Shown: positions 19,252 through 29,835 of the stretch, one piece after another
Position numbering within the stretch: position 1 is the stretch's first letter
How the letters are laid out: the number at the start of each line of letters is the position of its first letter
Translations under genes and position numbers: made by a program
Notes under the pieces: model-generated
Database searches by the model: none
Seen by the model: the letters and a program-made list of their open reading frames with translations, nothing else
What the model was told of the DNA's origin: nothing
Source of the DNA: Bradyrhizobium sp. SZCCT0153
GTDB taxonomy: Bacteria > Pseudomonadota > Alphaproteobacteria > Rhizobiales > Xanthobacteraceae
Assembly: GCF_018129995.1 (NCBI RefSeq)
Contig: NZ_JAFCKS010000002.1
Span: forward strand, 806,001 to 870,000
Reading direction: 5' to 3'
Length of the DNA: 64,000 nucleotides

Positions 19252-20175
19252 ATGGATCGCCTGCTGCAATTGGAGGTATTTGCCAAGACGGCTGAACTCG
19301 GCAGCCTGTCCAAAGCTGCCGAAGCGCTGCGCATGTCCAATGCAGCCGCAAGCCGGCACCTCAGCGCGCTCGAGGAGCGCCTCGCCGTTCGGCTGATCGA
19401 GCGCAATACCCGCCGGCTGTGGTTGACGGAAGCGGGGCAGGAATTGCTGGAGAGGTCCAGCCGGGTTCTGAGCGAACTGGCGGAGGCCGAGGACATCGTC
19501 AGCGATCGCGCGCTGTCGCCGCAGGGCACGTTGCGAGTCACGAGCTCGCTGTCCTTTGCGGTAATCTATCTGGCGCCGATGCTGCCGGCTTTCCGCGCGC
19601 GCTATCCGAAGCTCAACATGCAGATCACCACCGCCAACCGCTACCCCGATTTCATCGAGGCCGGCATCGACGTCGCGATCCGGACGCGCGAGCAGGAGCC
19701 GGATTCGAACATCATCGTCCGCCGCATCGGCCAGATGCGGCGTGTGCTTGCGGCCGCGCCATCCTATCTCGCAAGCTGCGGCGAGCCGGAACAACCCGCC
19801 GATCTCGCGCGCCACAACATGCTGGTCTACAACCTCGCCAACGATCCCTATTCGCTGCGCCTGCGCAAAGCCCATGGCGCGCAGACCGTCCGCATCACGC
19901 CGACTCTCGACAGCAATGACGGCCAGGTCATCCGCGGCGCCGCCCTGGCAGGGCTCGGCATCCTCATCCAGCCGCTCTACATCGTGCAAAGCGACATCGC
20001 CGCGGGCCGTCTCGTCCCGGTGCTGATGGACTGGGAGTTGCCGCTGCTCACGATGAACATCGCCTATCAGAACCGTGCCGGACTGCCCGCCAAGATCAGG
20101 GTGTTTTCCGACTTCCTGGTCACCCACATCCGCGAGCATTCGGAGCCAGGGATCTGGATCGACGCGGCGAAGTGA
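19252..20175 (+). CDS. LysR family transcriptional regulator
   Basis: The 307-residue regulator has an N-terminal winged helix-turn-helix (FAKTAELGSLSKAAEALRMSNAAASRHLSALEERL in register, with the recognition helix near residues 27-47) and a C-terminal LysR substrate-binding domain with the GIDVAIRTREQEPDSNIIVRRIG type sequence. It belongs to the AaeR/DmlR-like branch. It is divergent from the aromatic operon and 13 bp upstream of the sugar kinase gene, so it likely controls both arms. The effector is unknown. Confidence 0.95.
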   Translation: MDRLLQLEVFAKTAELGSLSKAAEALRMSNAAASRHLSALEERLAVRLIERNTRRLWLTEAGQELLERSSRVLSELAEAEDIVSDRALSPQGTLRVTSSLSFAVIYLAPMLPAFRARYPKLNMQITTANRYPDFIEAGIDVAIRTREQEPDSNIIVRRIGQMRRVLAAAPSYLASCGEPEQPADLARHNMLVYNLANDPYSLRLRKAHGAQTVRITPTLDSNDGQVIRGAALAGLGILIQPLYIVQSDIAAGRLVPVLMDWELPLLTMNIAYQNRAGLPAKIRVFSDFLVTHIREHSEPGIWIDAAK

Positions 20176-20188
20176 GCGGGGAGCATCC

Positions 20189-21634
20189 ATGTATCTCGGC
20201 ATCGATCTTGGCACTTCGGCGGTCAAGACCGTTCTCGTCGACGGTGCCCAGCGTGTGATTGCAAGCGAGAGCCGGCCGCTCCCGACCGCATCGCCGCAGC
20301 CCGGCTATTTCGAGCAGGATTCCGCACATTGGGTCGAGGCAACCTTTGCCACGCTGGATGCGCTGAAGGCGACGCATGCCGGCGCGTTGGCGGCCGTCGA
20401 AGGCATAGGGCTGTCCGGCCAGATGCATGGCGCCACGCTGCTCGATGCGAGCTCGAGACCGCTGCGGCCTTGCATCCTCTGGAACGACGGACGCTCAGCC
20501 GCGGAGTGTCGTGTCCTGGAACGACGCTGGCCCGCCTTGCGTGCGACGACGGGCAACAAGGCGATGCCGGGATTCACCGCGCCGAAGCTGCTCTGGATCG
20601 CGACGCACGAGCCTGAAATTTTCGCGGCGACGAAACTCGTTCTGCTTCCAAAGGCCTATTTGCGCCTGGTGCTGAGCGGCGAGGCAATCGAGGACGTCTC
20701 GGACGCGTCGGGATCGCTGTGGCTCGATGCCGCGCGCCGGGACTGGTCGGACGCGGCACTGGCAGCGACCGGACTGTCGCGCGATCAGATGCCGCGTCTG
20801 GTCGAGGGATGCGCGCCCGCAACGACACTGCGCGGCGAGCTGGCGCGGCGCTGGGGCATGAGCAAGCCGCCAGTGATCGCAGGCGGTGCCGGAGACAATC
20901 CGGCGGGCGCCATCGGCATCGGCGCGATCCAGCCGGGAACCGCCTTCCTGTCCCTGGGAACCTCGGGTGCCTTGCTGGCCCCGACGAGCACAATCGCCGC
21001 CAATCCCGACCGCGCGGTGCATACGTTCTGCCACGCTATTCCCGCGATGTGGATTCAGGCCGGCGCGATCCTCTCGGCCGCCTCTTGCCTGGCCTGGATC
21101 GCGCGCCTGTTCGGCGCCACCGAGGCCGAGTTGCTGGCCCCGCTTGGAACGCGCCCGCAGGCGCCGTCGCCCGTGAGCTTCCTGCCTTATCTTGCGGGAG
21201 AGCGCACTCCGCACGACGATCCCGTCGTGCGCGGCTTGCTGGATGGCTTGAGCCATGGCACCGATCGCGGCCCGATCGTGCAGGCGGTGCTCGAGGGCGT
21301 TGCCTTCGCGCTTGCCGATTGCCGTGACGCGCTCGCGGATGCCGGCATTGCGATTGCGGAAGCCGACGCCATCGGCGGTGGTTCACGGTCCCGGTTCTGG
21401 CTTTCGGTGCTGGCAAATGTGCTGAATGTTCCAATCCATCGCTTCGCGGGAGGCGAAACCGGCGCGGCGTTCGGTGCGGCGAGATTGGGGCGACTTGCTG
21501 TCACCGGTGAGGCGATCGCCGCCGTGTGCACGCGGCCGCAGCGTGTCGAGACGTTCGAACCCGACGCAGGACTGGTCGATGCTTACGCCGAGCGGCTTCC
21601 CGCGTGGCGTGTACTGTATCGTCCGCGCCACTAG
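20189..21634 (+). CDS. xylB: Xylulokinase-type FGGY carbohydrate kinase
   Basis: The 481-residue protein matches xylulokinase: MYLGIDLGTSAVKTVLVDG at the N-terminus, the substrate-loop GLSGQMHGATLLD followed by LRPCILWNDGRS, and the C-half GGAGDNPAGAIGIG and AIGGGSRSRFWLS ATP-binding segments. It phosphorylates D-xylulose or a related ketopentose in the cytoplasm. The ATG at 20189 is favoured because it begins the conserved ATPase motif; the frame open to 20075 overlaps LysR. It sits between LysR and a ribose-type importer, so the imported sugar or polyol is probably converted to a ketose before phosphorylation. Confidence 0.88.
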   Translation: MYLGIDLGTSAVKTVLVDGAQRVIASESRPLPTASPQPGYFEQDSAHWVEATFATLDALKATHAGALAAVEGIGLSGQMHGATLLDASSRPLRPCILWNDGRSAAECRVLERRWPALRATTGNKAMPGFTAPKLLWIATHEPEIFAATKLVLLPKAYLRLVLSGEAIEDVSDASGSLWLDAARRDWSDAALAATGLSRDQMPRLVEGCAPATTLRGELARRWGMSKPPVIAGGAGDNPAGAIGIGAIQPGTAFLSLGTSGALLAPTSTIAANPDRAVHTFCHAIPAMWIQAGAILSAASCLAWIARLFGATEAELLAPLGTRPQAPSPVSFLPYLAGERTPHDDPVVRGLLDGLSHGTDRGPIVQAVLEGVAFALADCRDALADAGIAIAEADAIGGGSRSRFWLSVLANVLNVPIHRFAGGETGAAFGAARLGRLAVTGEAIAAVCTRPQRVETFEPDAGLVDAYAERLPAWRVLYRPRH

Positions 21635-21764
21635 CATCGCCTCGACGTTGCATTCCCGTGTGTTCGGTATTGCCCTGTGCGGCGGGCTTTTGTTTAATGC
21701 GTGGACCGCGCTGACAAGAAGATCGAGACGCGGGTAGGAAACGCATTGTGCGTCGGGAGGCACG

Positions 21765-23288
21765 ATGAACGATCCGATCCTCGAGATGCGCGGGGTCTCA
21801 AAATCCTTCTTTGGCATCAAGGCGCTGCGTGCCGTCGATCTCACCGTCCATGCCGGCGAAATTCATGCCTTGATGGGCGAGAACGGCGCCGGAAAATCGA
21901 CGCTGATGAAGATCCTGTCCGGCGCCTACAGGCCTGATCCCGGCGGCGAGATCCGCATCGAGGGAAGCCCGGTGCGGATCGAAGGTCCGCTCGGCGGCCG
22001 CGCGGCGGGCATCTCCATCATCTACCAGGAGCTGTCGTTGGCTCCCAATCTCAGCGTTGCCGAGAATATCTATCTCGGCCGGGAGATATCGCGATCAGGC
22101 TTGCTGGCGCGCGGCGCCATGCGCGAGGGCGTCGGCTCCATCCTGAAACGGCTGGGCGCGGATTTCCTGCCATCGACGCTGGTGGCGCATCTCTCCATGG
22201 GCCAGCGGCAACTGGTCGAGATCGCCCGTGCGCTGCACGCGAAATCGAAAATCCTGATCATGGACGAACCGACCACCGCCTTGTCGGCCGGCGAGAGCGC
22301 GCGGTTGTTCGCGCTGATCCGCCAGCTTCGGGCGGAGGGGCTTGCCATCATCTACATCTCGCATCGCATGGACGAGGTTTACGCGCTCGGCGACCGCGTC
22401 ACCGTGCTTCGCGACGGCCGGCTGGTCGGGTCGCTCGACAAGCAGGACATCCGGGCCGACACCATCGTTCGGCTGATGGTCGGGCGTGACGTCTCCTCCT
22501 TTTACAAGAAGGATCACGATCCTGAGGCGGGGCGAGGGCATCCCGTGCTCGCAGCGACCGACATGGCCGACGGCCAGCGCGTCAAGGGCTGCTCGCTGAC
22601 CGTGCATGCGGGCGAGGTTGTGGGCCTCGCCGGCCTGATCGGCGCCGGGCGCACCGAGCTTGCGCATCTCATCATCGGCGCGGCACCGCGAACGTCGGGC
22701 CGCCTCGAACTTGAGGGCCGCGCGGTCGACATCCGCAGCCCGGGCGCGGCACTCGAGGCCGGCATCGCCTATCTGACGGAGGACAGGAAGGCGCTCGGTC
22801 TGTTCCTCGACATGTCATGTCTGGACAACATCAATCTGGCTGTGCTCGCGCGCGATGCGAAGCTCGGCTGGTTTCTGGATCGCGACAAGGCGCGTGAGCG
22901 CGCCGACCGCGCCTTCGCGGGGCTCAGCATCCGTGCCGCCGATGTCGGCGTCCCCGCCGGTGGCCTGTCCGGCGGCAACCAGCAGAAGGTGCTCCTGTCG
23001 CGGCTTCTTGCCATTGCGCCGAAGGTCCTGATCCTGGACGAGCCGACGCGTGGCGTTGACGTCGGCGCCAAGTCCGAGATCTATTCGATCATCGACAATC
23101 TGGCCAAGGCCGGCACCGCGGTCCTCGTCATCTCGTCCGATCTGCCCGAGATCATCGGCATCTGCGACCGCGTCATCGTGATGCGATCGGGGCTTGTTGC
23201 TGGCGAGGTCAGGCGAACCGAATCGACGCAGTTGAGCCAGGAAGACATCATGGCGCTCGCCACGGGGATGGAGCAACTCGATGCATGA
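21765..23288 (+). CDS. Ribose-type ABC transporter ATP-binding protein (two ABC domains)
   Basis: The 507-residue RbsA/XylG-like ATPase has an N-domain with [12 protein letters not shown] and [12 protein letters not shown], and a C-domain with the degenerate P-loop [31 protein letters not shown] and [19 protein letters not shown] lies 5 bp before the ATG. It overlaps the permease start by 8 bp. It energises the second ribose-family importer of this block, on the opposite strand from the first. Confidence 0.94.
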   Translation: MNDPILEMRGVSKSFFGIKALRAVDLTVHAGEIHALMGENGAGKSTLMKILSGAYRPDPGGEIRIEGSPVRIEGPLGGRAAGISIIYQELSLAPNLSVAENIYLGREISRSGLLARGAMREGVGSILKRLGADFLPSTLVAHLSMGQRQLVEIARALHAKSKILIMDEPTTALSAGESARLFALIRQLRAEGLAIIYISHRMDEVYALGDRVTVLRDGRLVGSLDKQDIRADTIVRLMVGRDVSSFYKKDHDPEAGRGHPVLAATDMADGQRVKGCSLTVHAGEVVGLAGLIGAGRTELAHLIIGAAPRTSGRLELEGRAVDIRSPGAALEAGIAYLTEDRKALGLFLDMSCLDNINLAVLARDAKLGWFLDRDKARERADRAFAGLSIRAADVGVPAGGLSGGNQQKVLLSRLLAIAPKVLILDEPTRGVDVGAKSEIYSIIDNLAKAGTAVLVISSDLPEIIGICDRVIVMRSGLVAGEVRRTESTQLSQEDIMALATGMEQLDA

Positions 23289-24318
23289 CAGCCCTCCGAA
23301 AGCGGACACTGCCACCGCCGCGGGCCTCGCGGCAGCGCAGGAGACGAAGCGTCAGCGCATCAGGCTCGTGATCCGCGCGGCCGGCATGCTGCCGGTGTTG
23401 TTGATCTTGTGCGGCGGCTTCCACTTCCTGTCGGAGGGCCGCTTCTTCACCGGACAGAATCTCGGCATCGTGTTGCAGCAGGCCGCAGTGAACACCGTGC
23501 TCGCCGCAGGCATGACCTTCGTCATCCTCACCGGGGGCATTGACCTGTCGGTCGGGTCGATCCTGGCGGCCGCCGCCATGGCCGGGTTGACGCTCTCCAA
23601 GCTGCCGGAACTCGGGATGCTGTGGCTGCCGGCTGCGCTGGTCACGGGCCTTGGCTTCGGCGTCGTCAACGGCGCGCTGATCGCGCTCCTCCGCCTGCCG
23701 CCCTTCATCGTCACGCTCGGCTCTCTCACCGCCGTACGCGGTCTGGCGCGACTGCTCGGCGGCGACACCACGGTCTTCAACCCCTCCATTCCCTATGCGT
23801 TCATCGGCAACGGATCGCTGACGCTCGTTCCCGGCATCGCGTCGATCCCTTGGCTCTCGGTGATCGCCTTGCTCGTCATCCTCGTCTCCTGGCTGGTGCT
23901 GCGCCGGACCGTGCTCGGCGTGCACATCTATGCGGTGGGCGGCAATGAAAGCGCGGCGCGGCTTGCGGGCATCAAGGTCTGGGCCGTGCTGATATTCGTC
24001 TACGGCGTCTCGGGACTGTTCGCCGGTCTAGGCGGCGCCATGCAGGCGGCGCGGCTCTATGCGGCCAACGGCCTTCAGCTCGGTCAGTCCTATGAGCTCG
24101 ATGCGATCACCGCCGTGATCCTGGGCGGCACCTCCTTCGTCGGCGGCATCGGCTCGATCTGGGGCACGCTGGTCGGTGCCTTGATCATCGCCGTGCTGTC
24201 GAACGGCCTGATCCTCGTCGGCGTCTCGGACATCTGGCAATATGTGATCAAGGGCCTTGTGATCATTGGCGCCGTGGCGCTGGACCGCTACCGGCTGCAA
24301 GGCTCGGCCAGAACTTGA
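23281..24318 (+). CDS. Ribose-type ABC transporter permease
   Basis: The 345-residue RbsC-family permease has a hydrophilic N-terminal tail of about 35 residues, then multiple hydrophobic helices with [18 protein letters not shown], a [23 protein letters not shown] segment and [21 protein letters not shown]. Unlike the first importer it is the only permease gene in its set, so it should work as a homodimer. Confidence 0.94.
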   Translation: MHDSPPKADTATAAGLAAAQETKRQRIRLVIRAAGMLPVLLILCGGFHFLSEGRFFTGQNLGIVLQQAAVNTVLAAGMTFVILTGGIDLSVGSILAAAAMAGLTLSKLPELGMLWLPAALVTGLGFGVVNGALIALLRLPPFIVTLGSLTAVRGLARLLGGDTTVFNPSIPYAFIGNGSLTLVPGIASIPWLSVIALLVILVSWLVLRRTVLGVHIYAVGGNESAARLAGIKVWAVLIFVYGVSGLFAGLGGAMQAARLYAANGLQLGQSYELDAITAVILGGTSFVGGIGSIWGTLVGALIIAVLSNGLILVGVSDIWQYVIKGLVIIGAVALDRYRLQGSART

Positions 24319-24396
24319 GGGGCTCCGCCAGACGAGATTCCGTTACGGCAACTGGTCTGCCGTGGCGGGAATGAAGACAGACCAGGGAGGAAGCCA

Positions 24397-25344
24397 ATGT
24401 TGAAGACGATCACGCTCGCCGGCGCCGTGACGGCGCTTGCCCTAAGCAGCGCACCATCTTTCGCCAAGGAGCTCAAATCGATCGGCGTCTCGCTCGGTTC
24501 GATGGGTAATCCGTTCTTCGTCGCGCTGTCGAAGGGCGCCGAGTTCGAGGCCAAAAAGACCAACCCCAATGTGAAGATCACGACGGTCGGCTTCGAATAC
24601 GACCTCGGCAAGCAGGTGACCCAGATCGACAATTTCATCGCCGCCGGCGTCGACCTGATCCTGTTGAACCCCGGCGATCCCAAGGCGATCGGGCCGGCGA
24701 TCAAGAAGGCGCAGGCGGCAGGCATCGTCGTCGTTGCGGTCGACACCGCGGCCGATGGCGCCGATGCTACCGTGACCACGAACAACGTGCAGGCCGGCGA
24801 GATCTCCTGCCAGTACATCGTCGACAAATTGGGCGGCAAGGGCGATGTCATCATCGAGAACGGGCCGCAGGTCTCCGCCGTGATCGACCGTGTCGTCGGC
24901 TGCAAGAACGTCTTGTCGAAGAACGCCGGCATCAAGGTGTTGTCGAGCGACCAGGACGGCAAGGGCTCGCGCGAAGGTGGCCTCACCGTCGCGCAGGGCT
25001 ATCTGACCCGCTTCCCCAAGATCGACGCCATCTTCGCCATCAACGATCCGCAGGCGATCGGTACCGACCTTGCGGCGCGCCAGCAAAACCGCACCGGCAT
25101 CGTCATCACCGCGGTCGACGGCGCGCCCGATATCGAGGCCGCGCTCAAGGACCCCGCGGCGCTGCAGATCCAGGCTTCCGCCTCGCAGGATCCGTTCTTC
25201 ATGGCACGGCGGGCCGTGCAGGTCGGTGTCGGCATTCTCAACGGCCAGAAGCCGGCTTCGACGGTCGAGCTGCTGCCGTCCAAGCTCGTGACCAGGGACA
25301 ATGTCGCCCAGTACAAGGGCTGGACCTCGGACCGTTCTCAGTAG
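24397..25344 (+). CDS. Ribose-type sugar ABC transporter substrate-binding protein
   Basis: The 315-residue periplasmic binding protein has a signal peptide ending near SSAPSFA and the family blocks VSLGSMGNPFFVALSKGAEFEA, AGVDLILLNPGDP, TTNNVQAGEISCQYIVDKLGG and DAIFAINDPQAIGTDLAA. It is preceded by GGGAGGA 5 bp from the ATG, a stronger site than its neighbours have, which fits the usual excess of binding protein over membrane components. A hairpin follows 40 bp downstream. Confidence 0.94.
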   Translation: MLKTITLAGAVTALALSSAPSFAKELKSIGVSLGSMGNPFFVALSKGAEFEAKKTNPNVKITTVGFEYDLGKQVTQIDNFIAAGVDLILLNPGDPKAIGPAIKKAQAAGIVVVAVDTAADGADATVTTNNVQAGEISCQYIVDKLGGKGDVIIENGPQVSAVIDRVVGCKNVLSKNAGIKVLSSDQDGKGSREGGLTVAQGYLTRFPKIDAIFAINDPQAIGTDLAARQQNRTGIVITAVDGAPDIEAALKDPAALQIQASASQDPFFMARRAVQVGVGILNGQKPASTVELLPSKLVTRDNVAQYKGWTSDRSQ

Positions 25345-25383
25345 AACGCGATCCCTGCGAGGAGCGCTCGACATACGCGATGC

Positions 25384-25409
25384 CGGACGGCGTTGATCCA
25401 CGCCGTCCG
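25384..25409 (+). terminator. Hairpin downstream of the sugar-binding-protein gene
   Basis: CGGACGGCGT pairs perfectly with ACGCCGTCCG around a 6-nt loop (TGATCC). It lies 40 bp after the stop and before the convergent glycan gene. No T-run follows, as is common in GC-rich genomes. It is a plausible terminator for the xylB-ABC operon. Confidence 0.6.
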
Positions 25410-25476
25410 TCATGGCGAATGTCGCGCAGCGCCGTGAAGACGAGAGATGCCGTCCGCGCGTAGCGCGCCGGTTGAT

Positions 25477-27045
25477 TCAGCAGGCGGTATTTGGACTCGT
25501 GCGCGGCGACAAGACGGCCGATGGAAGTCTGCTCGCGAAGGCGCGAGTCTTGGGTTGGACACGCGATCCGTCGATCACCTCGAGCTGGCCGCAGCGATTC
25601 AACGTGTGCAGCTTCCGGCCGGGCCATGCCGGTCCGGGCCTCAGCGAGTGGCGGACGACCTGCTTGAACGTCGTCGGCGAGAGTTCGACGATTTCCGCCA
25701 GGGCGAGCGCCGCGCCGTATCCGTCGCTGCAATCTTGGATCGGTCGCCACAATCGGTCGTTGATCGTGACGAAATTCCCCGCCGGCCGCGCGCTCGCGCG
25801 GTCGATCAGGACCGGATTGCTGGCGTGCGGCAACCAGGGACCCATGAGGTGCTCGGCGTAATAGATCGCCAGCGAATCCGAATACCCGCCCGTGCCGTCG
25901 CGCCAGGCGCCAAACAGGTAATTCAGGCCGTTGTGCCGCATGATCGTCGCGTCGGCCAGTTCGAATCCCGAAAGCAGCGTCGCGTGCCGCTCCCATTTGT
26001 CCGGAAACCGAACGCATTTGTAGAGGGCGACGTCGCCGTTGAGCGAGCTCTCCGGGATCATCCACAATGCACCGTCGTCCTCGATCAGGAACGGATAGGA
26101 GAGGTGCCAGGGCTCCTCCAGCACGGGTACGGCGGCTCCGACCGGGCCGGCCTCGTCGAACTCTATCGCGGAAATGATGCCCTTGCCGACCCGGTGGTCG
26201 AGATCTTCAAAGAAGACGAATGTTCGTCCCTGCCACGTGATGGGGAAAGGATCGGCGTAGAAGTGATTTCCGGGATCGGCAAGCACGTTCCAGCCTGGTC
26301 CTGACAGATCTCCGGTCTGCCAGACGCCTGCGCCCTTGTTGAAGCGCCATCCGACATGCCAATGCGGGGCATAGCAGCAGAGGCGGTAGATCTCCTTGGC
26401 GATCGATATCGCGAGGCCGCGCGCGACATAGGCCGCCGGACGCCGTCCAATTCTCCCTGCGGCGGGGCGCGCCAGCTGCGGCACAATTCGCGGCCGTCCC
26501 GACAGGATTGCCGCCACCATGGTCAGGGTTCGCGCCATGACCGTTTCGAGCGCACCGCTCAAGCCGGCTGCGATCTCTCCGGAGGGATGGCCGCGGTCGA
26601 GGACTGCACCGTCGACCTCGTTGACGATGTCGATCACCGGCAGGTCGCCGGCGAGAATGGCGGCGAGCGCGGCGTTTTCGCCGGCGGCTCCGTTGAACAG
26701 CGGGCGGAGATACAGCCGGGCCGAGCTGCCGGGATCCCGCGCGGCGCCGGTGAAATCGACGATCACGTCGGCCGCGCCGGTTCGCGCCTGCATCCGTTCC
26801 GGATCGATCTTCAGCCTGTCGGCGCCGCCAGGCTTGCCCTTCTGCAACACCAGACGTTCGAGCGCGAACAGCGCGTCGAGACCTGTGGGCCGTGGCTCTG
26901 CCGTTGCCGTCCATGCGATCTGAACCGGCACATCCCGGCCGTCGATCGACAGCGTCTCGCGGTCCATCCACCGCCGCGCCTGCTCAATTTCGCAACGAAA
27001 CTCGATAATCATGTCGAGCCGATCCGTTTCAATGCGTCCGGTCAA
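25477..27045 (-). CDS. GINT1-like glycan transferase family protein (beta-propeller C-terminal domain)
   Basis: The 522-residue protein has a C-terminal domain that resembles the glucosamine inositolphosphorylceramide transferase 1 (GINT1) C-terminal region, a five-bladed propeller-like module. Visible blocks are HFYADPFPITWQGRTFVFFE, HLSYPFLIEDDGALWMIPES and AGNFVTINDRLWRPIQDCS. The N-terminal 190 residues resemble formyltransferase-like modules found fused to it in rhizobial glycan loci, but that assignment is weak. The TTG start at 27045 overlaps the glycosyltransferase stop (TTGA); an ATG at 27012 is the alternative. It probably acts in surface polysaccharide assembly, with unknown acceptor. 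Confidence 0.7.
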   Translation of the reverse strand: MTGRIETDRLDMIIEFRCEIEQARRWMDRETLSIDGRDVPVQIAWTATAEPRPTGLDALFALERLVLQKGKPGGADRLKIDPERMQARTGAADVIVDFTGAARDPGSSARLYLRPLFNGAAGENAALAAILAGDLPVIDIVNEVDGAVLDRGHPSGEIAAGLSGALETVMARTLTMVAAILSGRPRIVPQLARPAAGRIGRRPAAYVARGLAISIAKEIYRLCCYAPHWHVGWRFNKGAGVWQTGDLSGPGWNVLADPGNHFYADPFPITWQGRTFVFFEDLDHRVGKGIISAIEFDEAGPVGAAVPVLEEPWHLSYPFLIEDDGALWMIPESSLNGDVALYKCVRFPDKWERHATLLSGFELADATIMRHNGLNYLFGAWRDGTGGYSDSLAIYYAEHLMGPWLPHASNPVLIDRASARPAGNFVTINDRLWRPIQDCSDGYGAALALAEIVELSPTTFKQVVRHSLRPGPAWPGRKLHTLNRCGQLEVIDGSRVQPKTRAFASRLPSAVLSPRTSPNTAC

Positions 27046-28217
27046 ATGACCTGGCCGAGAATTTGAACGTATTCCTCCACCATGGCGTCCACCGAATAGC
27101 GCAGCTTCAGGCCTTTGGCGTTTCGTCGCAGTTCATCGCTCAGCTGCTGGTCCGACAGGAGCATGGAGACGGCGGCCGACAGCTTGGTATGATCGGAAGC
27201 ATCGACGAACAGCGCCGTCGGTTTTCCTTCGTAGGACAGCACCTCGCGCAAGACGGGCAGATCGGTGACGACCGAAGGAACGCCCGCGTTCGCGGCCTCG
27301 ACAGCGGCCAGACCAAAGGTTTCGGCCTGTGTCGGAAAGACGAACACGTCGAGACAGGCGAGAAACTCCGCCATCTGGTGCGGGGTGATCTCGCCGAGCA
27401 GATGCAGCCGGTCCGCGACTTTCAAGTCATCCGCCAACTGCCGCAGCCGGGATTCGTCGGCGCCCTGGCCCGCCAGCGCGAGGTGCCAGGACGGTTGATC
27501 CGGCAACAGGCGTATCGCCGCATCGAGCCGCTTGTGCGGGTGCAGTCTTGCGGCGCAGCCGAGCAGGACGCGATCCGGCGGCAGGTTGAATTTCCGGCGC
27601 GCAGCTTCCTTCGGCAGGGTGAGGGCCTTGTCGTCGAAGCCGTGCGGGACATGCACCATGCGCGACCGATAGGCCTTCGGATAGTGCGAATACTCGCGCT
27701 GCATGTCCAGCGAGTTGAGCGTGATGAGGTCGAAGAAGCCGAGGCTGCCCATGAAGATGTCGGCCGTACGGACCGGCCAGCTCATCGCCAGCGCGGATGA
27801 CACCTGGTTGGCGATGACGGGCGCGCGGCAGACGAGGCGCGCGACGCCGGCGCCGATGACGTTGCCGAAATGCTGAAACGTCAGGACGGCGTCGGGCCTG
27901 GTTGTCCTGATATGGCGGCCGAGCGTCCACAGCATCCGGAGCAGGGCCAGCGGACTTCCCGGCCGGCTCGAGGCGCAGTAGATCGTATCGGGCGGCTCGT
28001 CGAACGAGTCCGACTTGCGGAAGAAGAACAGATTGGTGACCCGGTGGCCGCGGGCGGTCAGGCCGGCGCCGAGCAGCCGGGAGATCTCCTGCGCGCCGGC
28101 GTTCTCGGCCTGGGTCTGCACGAGAAGGACGTGCAGCTTTCGGCCGCTGCCGCCCGGTGGCGGGAGGGCTGTCGCAGTCGTCTCGCTCAACGCCTTGTTT
28201 GGCTGGTAATGGAGCAC
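27042..28217 (-). CDS. Glycosyltransferase family 4
   Basis: The 391-residue protein has the GT-B architecture of GT4. The N-half contains QTQAENAGAQEISRLLGAGL, and the C-half has DRVLLGCAARLHPHKRLDAAI and the nucleotide-sugar motif FPTQAETFGLAAVEAANAGVPSVVTD, where the E-x7-E pair lies. It transfers a sugar from a nucleotide donor, probably in the cytoplasm, to a lipid-linked glycan. The start is GTG at 28217. It is coupled to the GINT1-like gene by a TTGA overlap. Confidence 0.92.
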   Translation of the reverse strand: MLHYQPNKALSETTATALPPPGGSGRKLHVLLVQTQAENAGAQEISRLLGAGLTARGHRVTNLFFFRKSDSFDEPPDTIYCASSRPGSPLALLRMLWTLGRHIRTTRPDAVLTFQHFGNVIGAGVARLVCRAPVIANQVSSALAMSWPVRTADIFMGSLGFFDLITLNSLDMQREYSHYPKAYRSRMVHVPHGFDDKALTLPKEAARRKFNLPPDRVLLGCAARLHPHKRLDAAIRLLPDQPSWHLALAGQGADESRLRQLADDLKVADRLHLLGEITPHQMAEFLACLDVFVFPTQAETFGLAAVEAANAGVPSVVTDLPVLREVLSYEGKPTALFVDASDHTKLSAAVSMLLSDQQLSDELRRNAKGLKLRYSVDAMVEEYVQILGQVI

Positions 28218-28488
28218 GGATCCCGACCCGCTGAAGAAACGAAATGTTCACCTTCTTGGCCCCGTACCTACCATGCGGACACCGCGTGAACACCGACTAG
28301 CAACAAACGGAGTTAATGCGCGGTCTGACGGACGGCAGCGTTCACGACGGAATTCCGCTGGTTCCACACGAAGGGAAGCGAGCGCGTCAACCATTCGATC
28401 CTGGTCGCGCAAGCAGCGGATCACCGCCAATTTAACCATGGATATTTAAGTATTGCCGAGCCGGGCAATTGCCCGATTGACTCGATGT

Positions 28489-29835
28489 CTATTCGCCGGA
28501 GTCCGCGCCGCGGACCGCGTAGGCGCCGCGCTTGGATGCCGACAAGCGCAAAAGTCCCAGAATTGAAGGATCGACCCCGGTTCGCTGCCGGCAGAGGATG
28601 TTGAGGGCGATGGTTGCGAGCGCCAGCGACACGGTGGCCGAGATTGCTGCGCCGAGCACGCCGAGCCAGGGAATGAGGACGAGGAATCCGACCAGCCTCA
28701 GCGCCACGTTGGCGGCGACGACGGGGACGTACTCGCGCTCATAGCCGGTCAGCTGCAATATCGCCGCAGATGGGCCGCCCGCCGCCTGGAAGGCCGTTCC
28801 GATCGCGAGCACGATCAGAACCCAGTGCTGCGCGGCGAAATGAGGCCCGAACAGGTTGAGGAGATGGGGGCCGCCGATCCAGATCAGCAGCAGCCCGCTG
28901 ACCACGCACAACGCGGTCACTTCCGCCATGAGCCGCAACGTTCGCTCGAATTCCTGGTGGTTCTTGCTGAAATACAGCGAGGGCAGCCGCCGTGCGCCGA
29001 AACTGTACAGCGCGGCCGACAGCATGGCGAAGATGTTGGCCAGGCGCGAAGCGGCGAAGTAAATTCCGGCGGTTGCCGGATCCAGCATCCAGTAGACGAG
29101 GATCACGTCGAAATACTGGTTCGCGGCTTCGAGGATGGACGCGACCCAGAAATGAAGCGCGCTCGATCTCCAGCGGGACGTCTCGGAACGCACCGCCGTG
29201 CCGCGGAAATCCGGCAGAGCTCGCGTGATCGCGATGAGCTGTGCGACCAGGCCGACTGACATGGCAATCGTCATCACGGCGATCAATTCGGCGGGATCGA
29301 GCTGCCGATGGCCGAACATGATCGCGAACAGAAACATCACGACGCTGACCCGCCAGAAGAACTCCCTGTTTCCTTCTCCCATGAGAATGCTGACCAGCGA
29401 GCGCGCGATCTGGCTGCCAAGCATCAGTCCCGCATTCACGGCGGTATAGGCCGATACCGCGAGTACCAGCAGCCACCCGTCGCCTCTCATGCTCGCCACG
29501 ATCGCGATCGCGCCGATCGCGATCAGCATCGCGACGAAGGAAATCCTGAGGCTCGATAGCAGCACGCCTTTGGTAAGATCGGGCTGATTTCCTACCCGAT
29601 ACTCGTTCAGAAATCGCACCAGCAGCGATTCCTGTCCGACCAGTCCCACGACCGCTGCCATCTGGGCCACCGAAAGCCAGGTCGCGAAGATGCCGAACCC
29701 GTCGGGCGACATCGTTCGTGCCGCCAGCGAGAACAACGCAAACGCGAGCGCGCCGCTACCAACCTTGAGCAGGATGGTTCCGGCAACACCGCGCGTCACG
29801 TCGCGCCGCATGAACTGGACGATGGATTCAATCAT
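28489..29835 (-). CDS. Polysaccharide flippase / oligosaccharide transporter (MATE-like, Wzx family)
   Basis: The 448-residue protein is almost entirely hydrophobic with roughly 12-14 transmembrane segments. It starts with a short basic cytoplasmic tail and a first helix near GTILLKVGSGALAFALFSLA, then LSVAQMAAVVGLVGQESLLVRFLNEYR, a pattern of Wzx-type polysaccharide biosynthesis proteins. It would move undecaprenyl-linked units across the inner membrane. It precedes the GT4 gene by about 270 bp on the same strand. A GGGG-N5-CCCC repeat lies just before the ATG and no clear ribosome-binding site is seen. Confidence 0.9.
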   Translation of the reverse strand: MIESIVQFMRRDVTRGVAGTILLKVGSGALAFALFSLAARTMSPDGFGIFATWLSVAQMAAVVGLVGQESLLVRFLNEYRVGNQPDLTKGVLLSSLRISFVAMLIAIGAIAIVASMRGDGWLLVLAVSAYTAVNAGLMLGSQIARSLVSILMGEGNREFFWRVSVVMFLFAIMFGHRQLDPAELIAVMTIAMSVGLVAQLIAITRALPDFRGTAVRSETSRWRSSALHFWVASILEAANQYFDVILVYWMLDPATAGIYFAASRLANIFAMLSAALYSFGARRLPSLYFSKNHQEFERTLRLMAEVTALCVVSGLLLIWIGGPHLLNLFGPHFAAQHWVLIVLAIGTAFQAAGGPSAAILQLTGYEREYVPVVAANVALRLVGFLVLIPWLGVLGAAISATVSLALATIALNILCRQRTGVDPSILGLLRLSASKRGAYAVRGADSGE

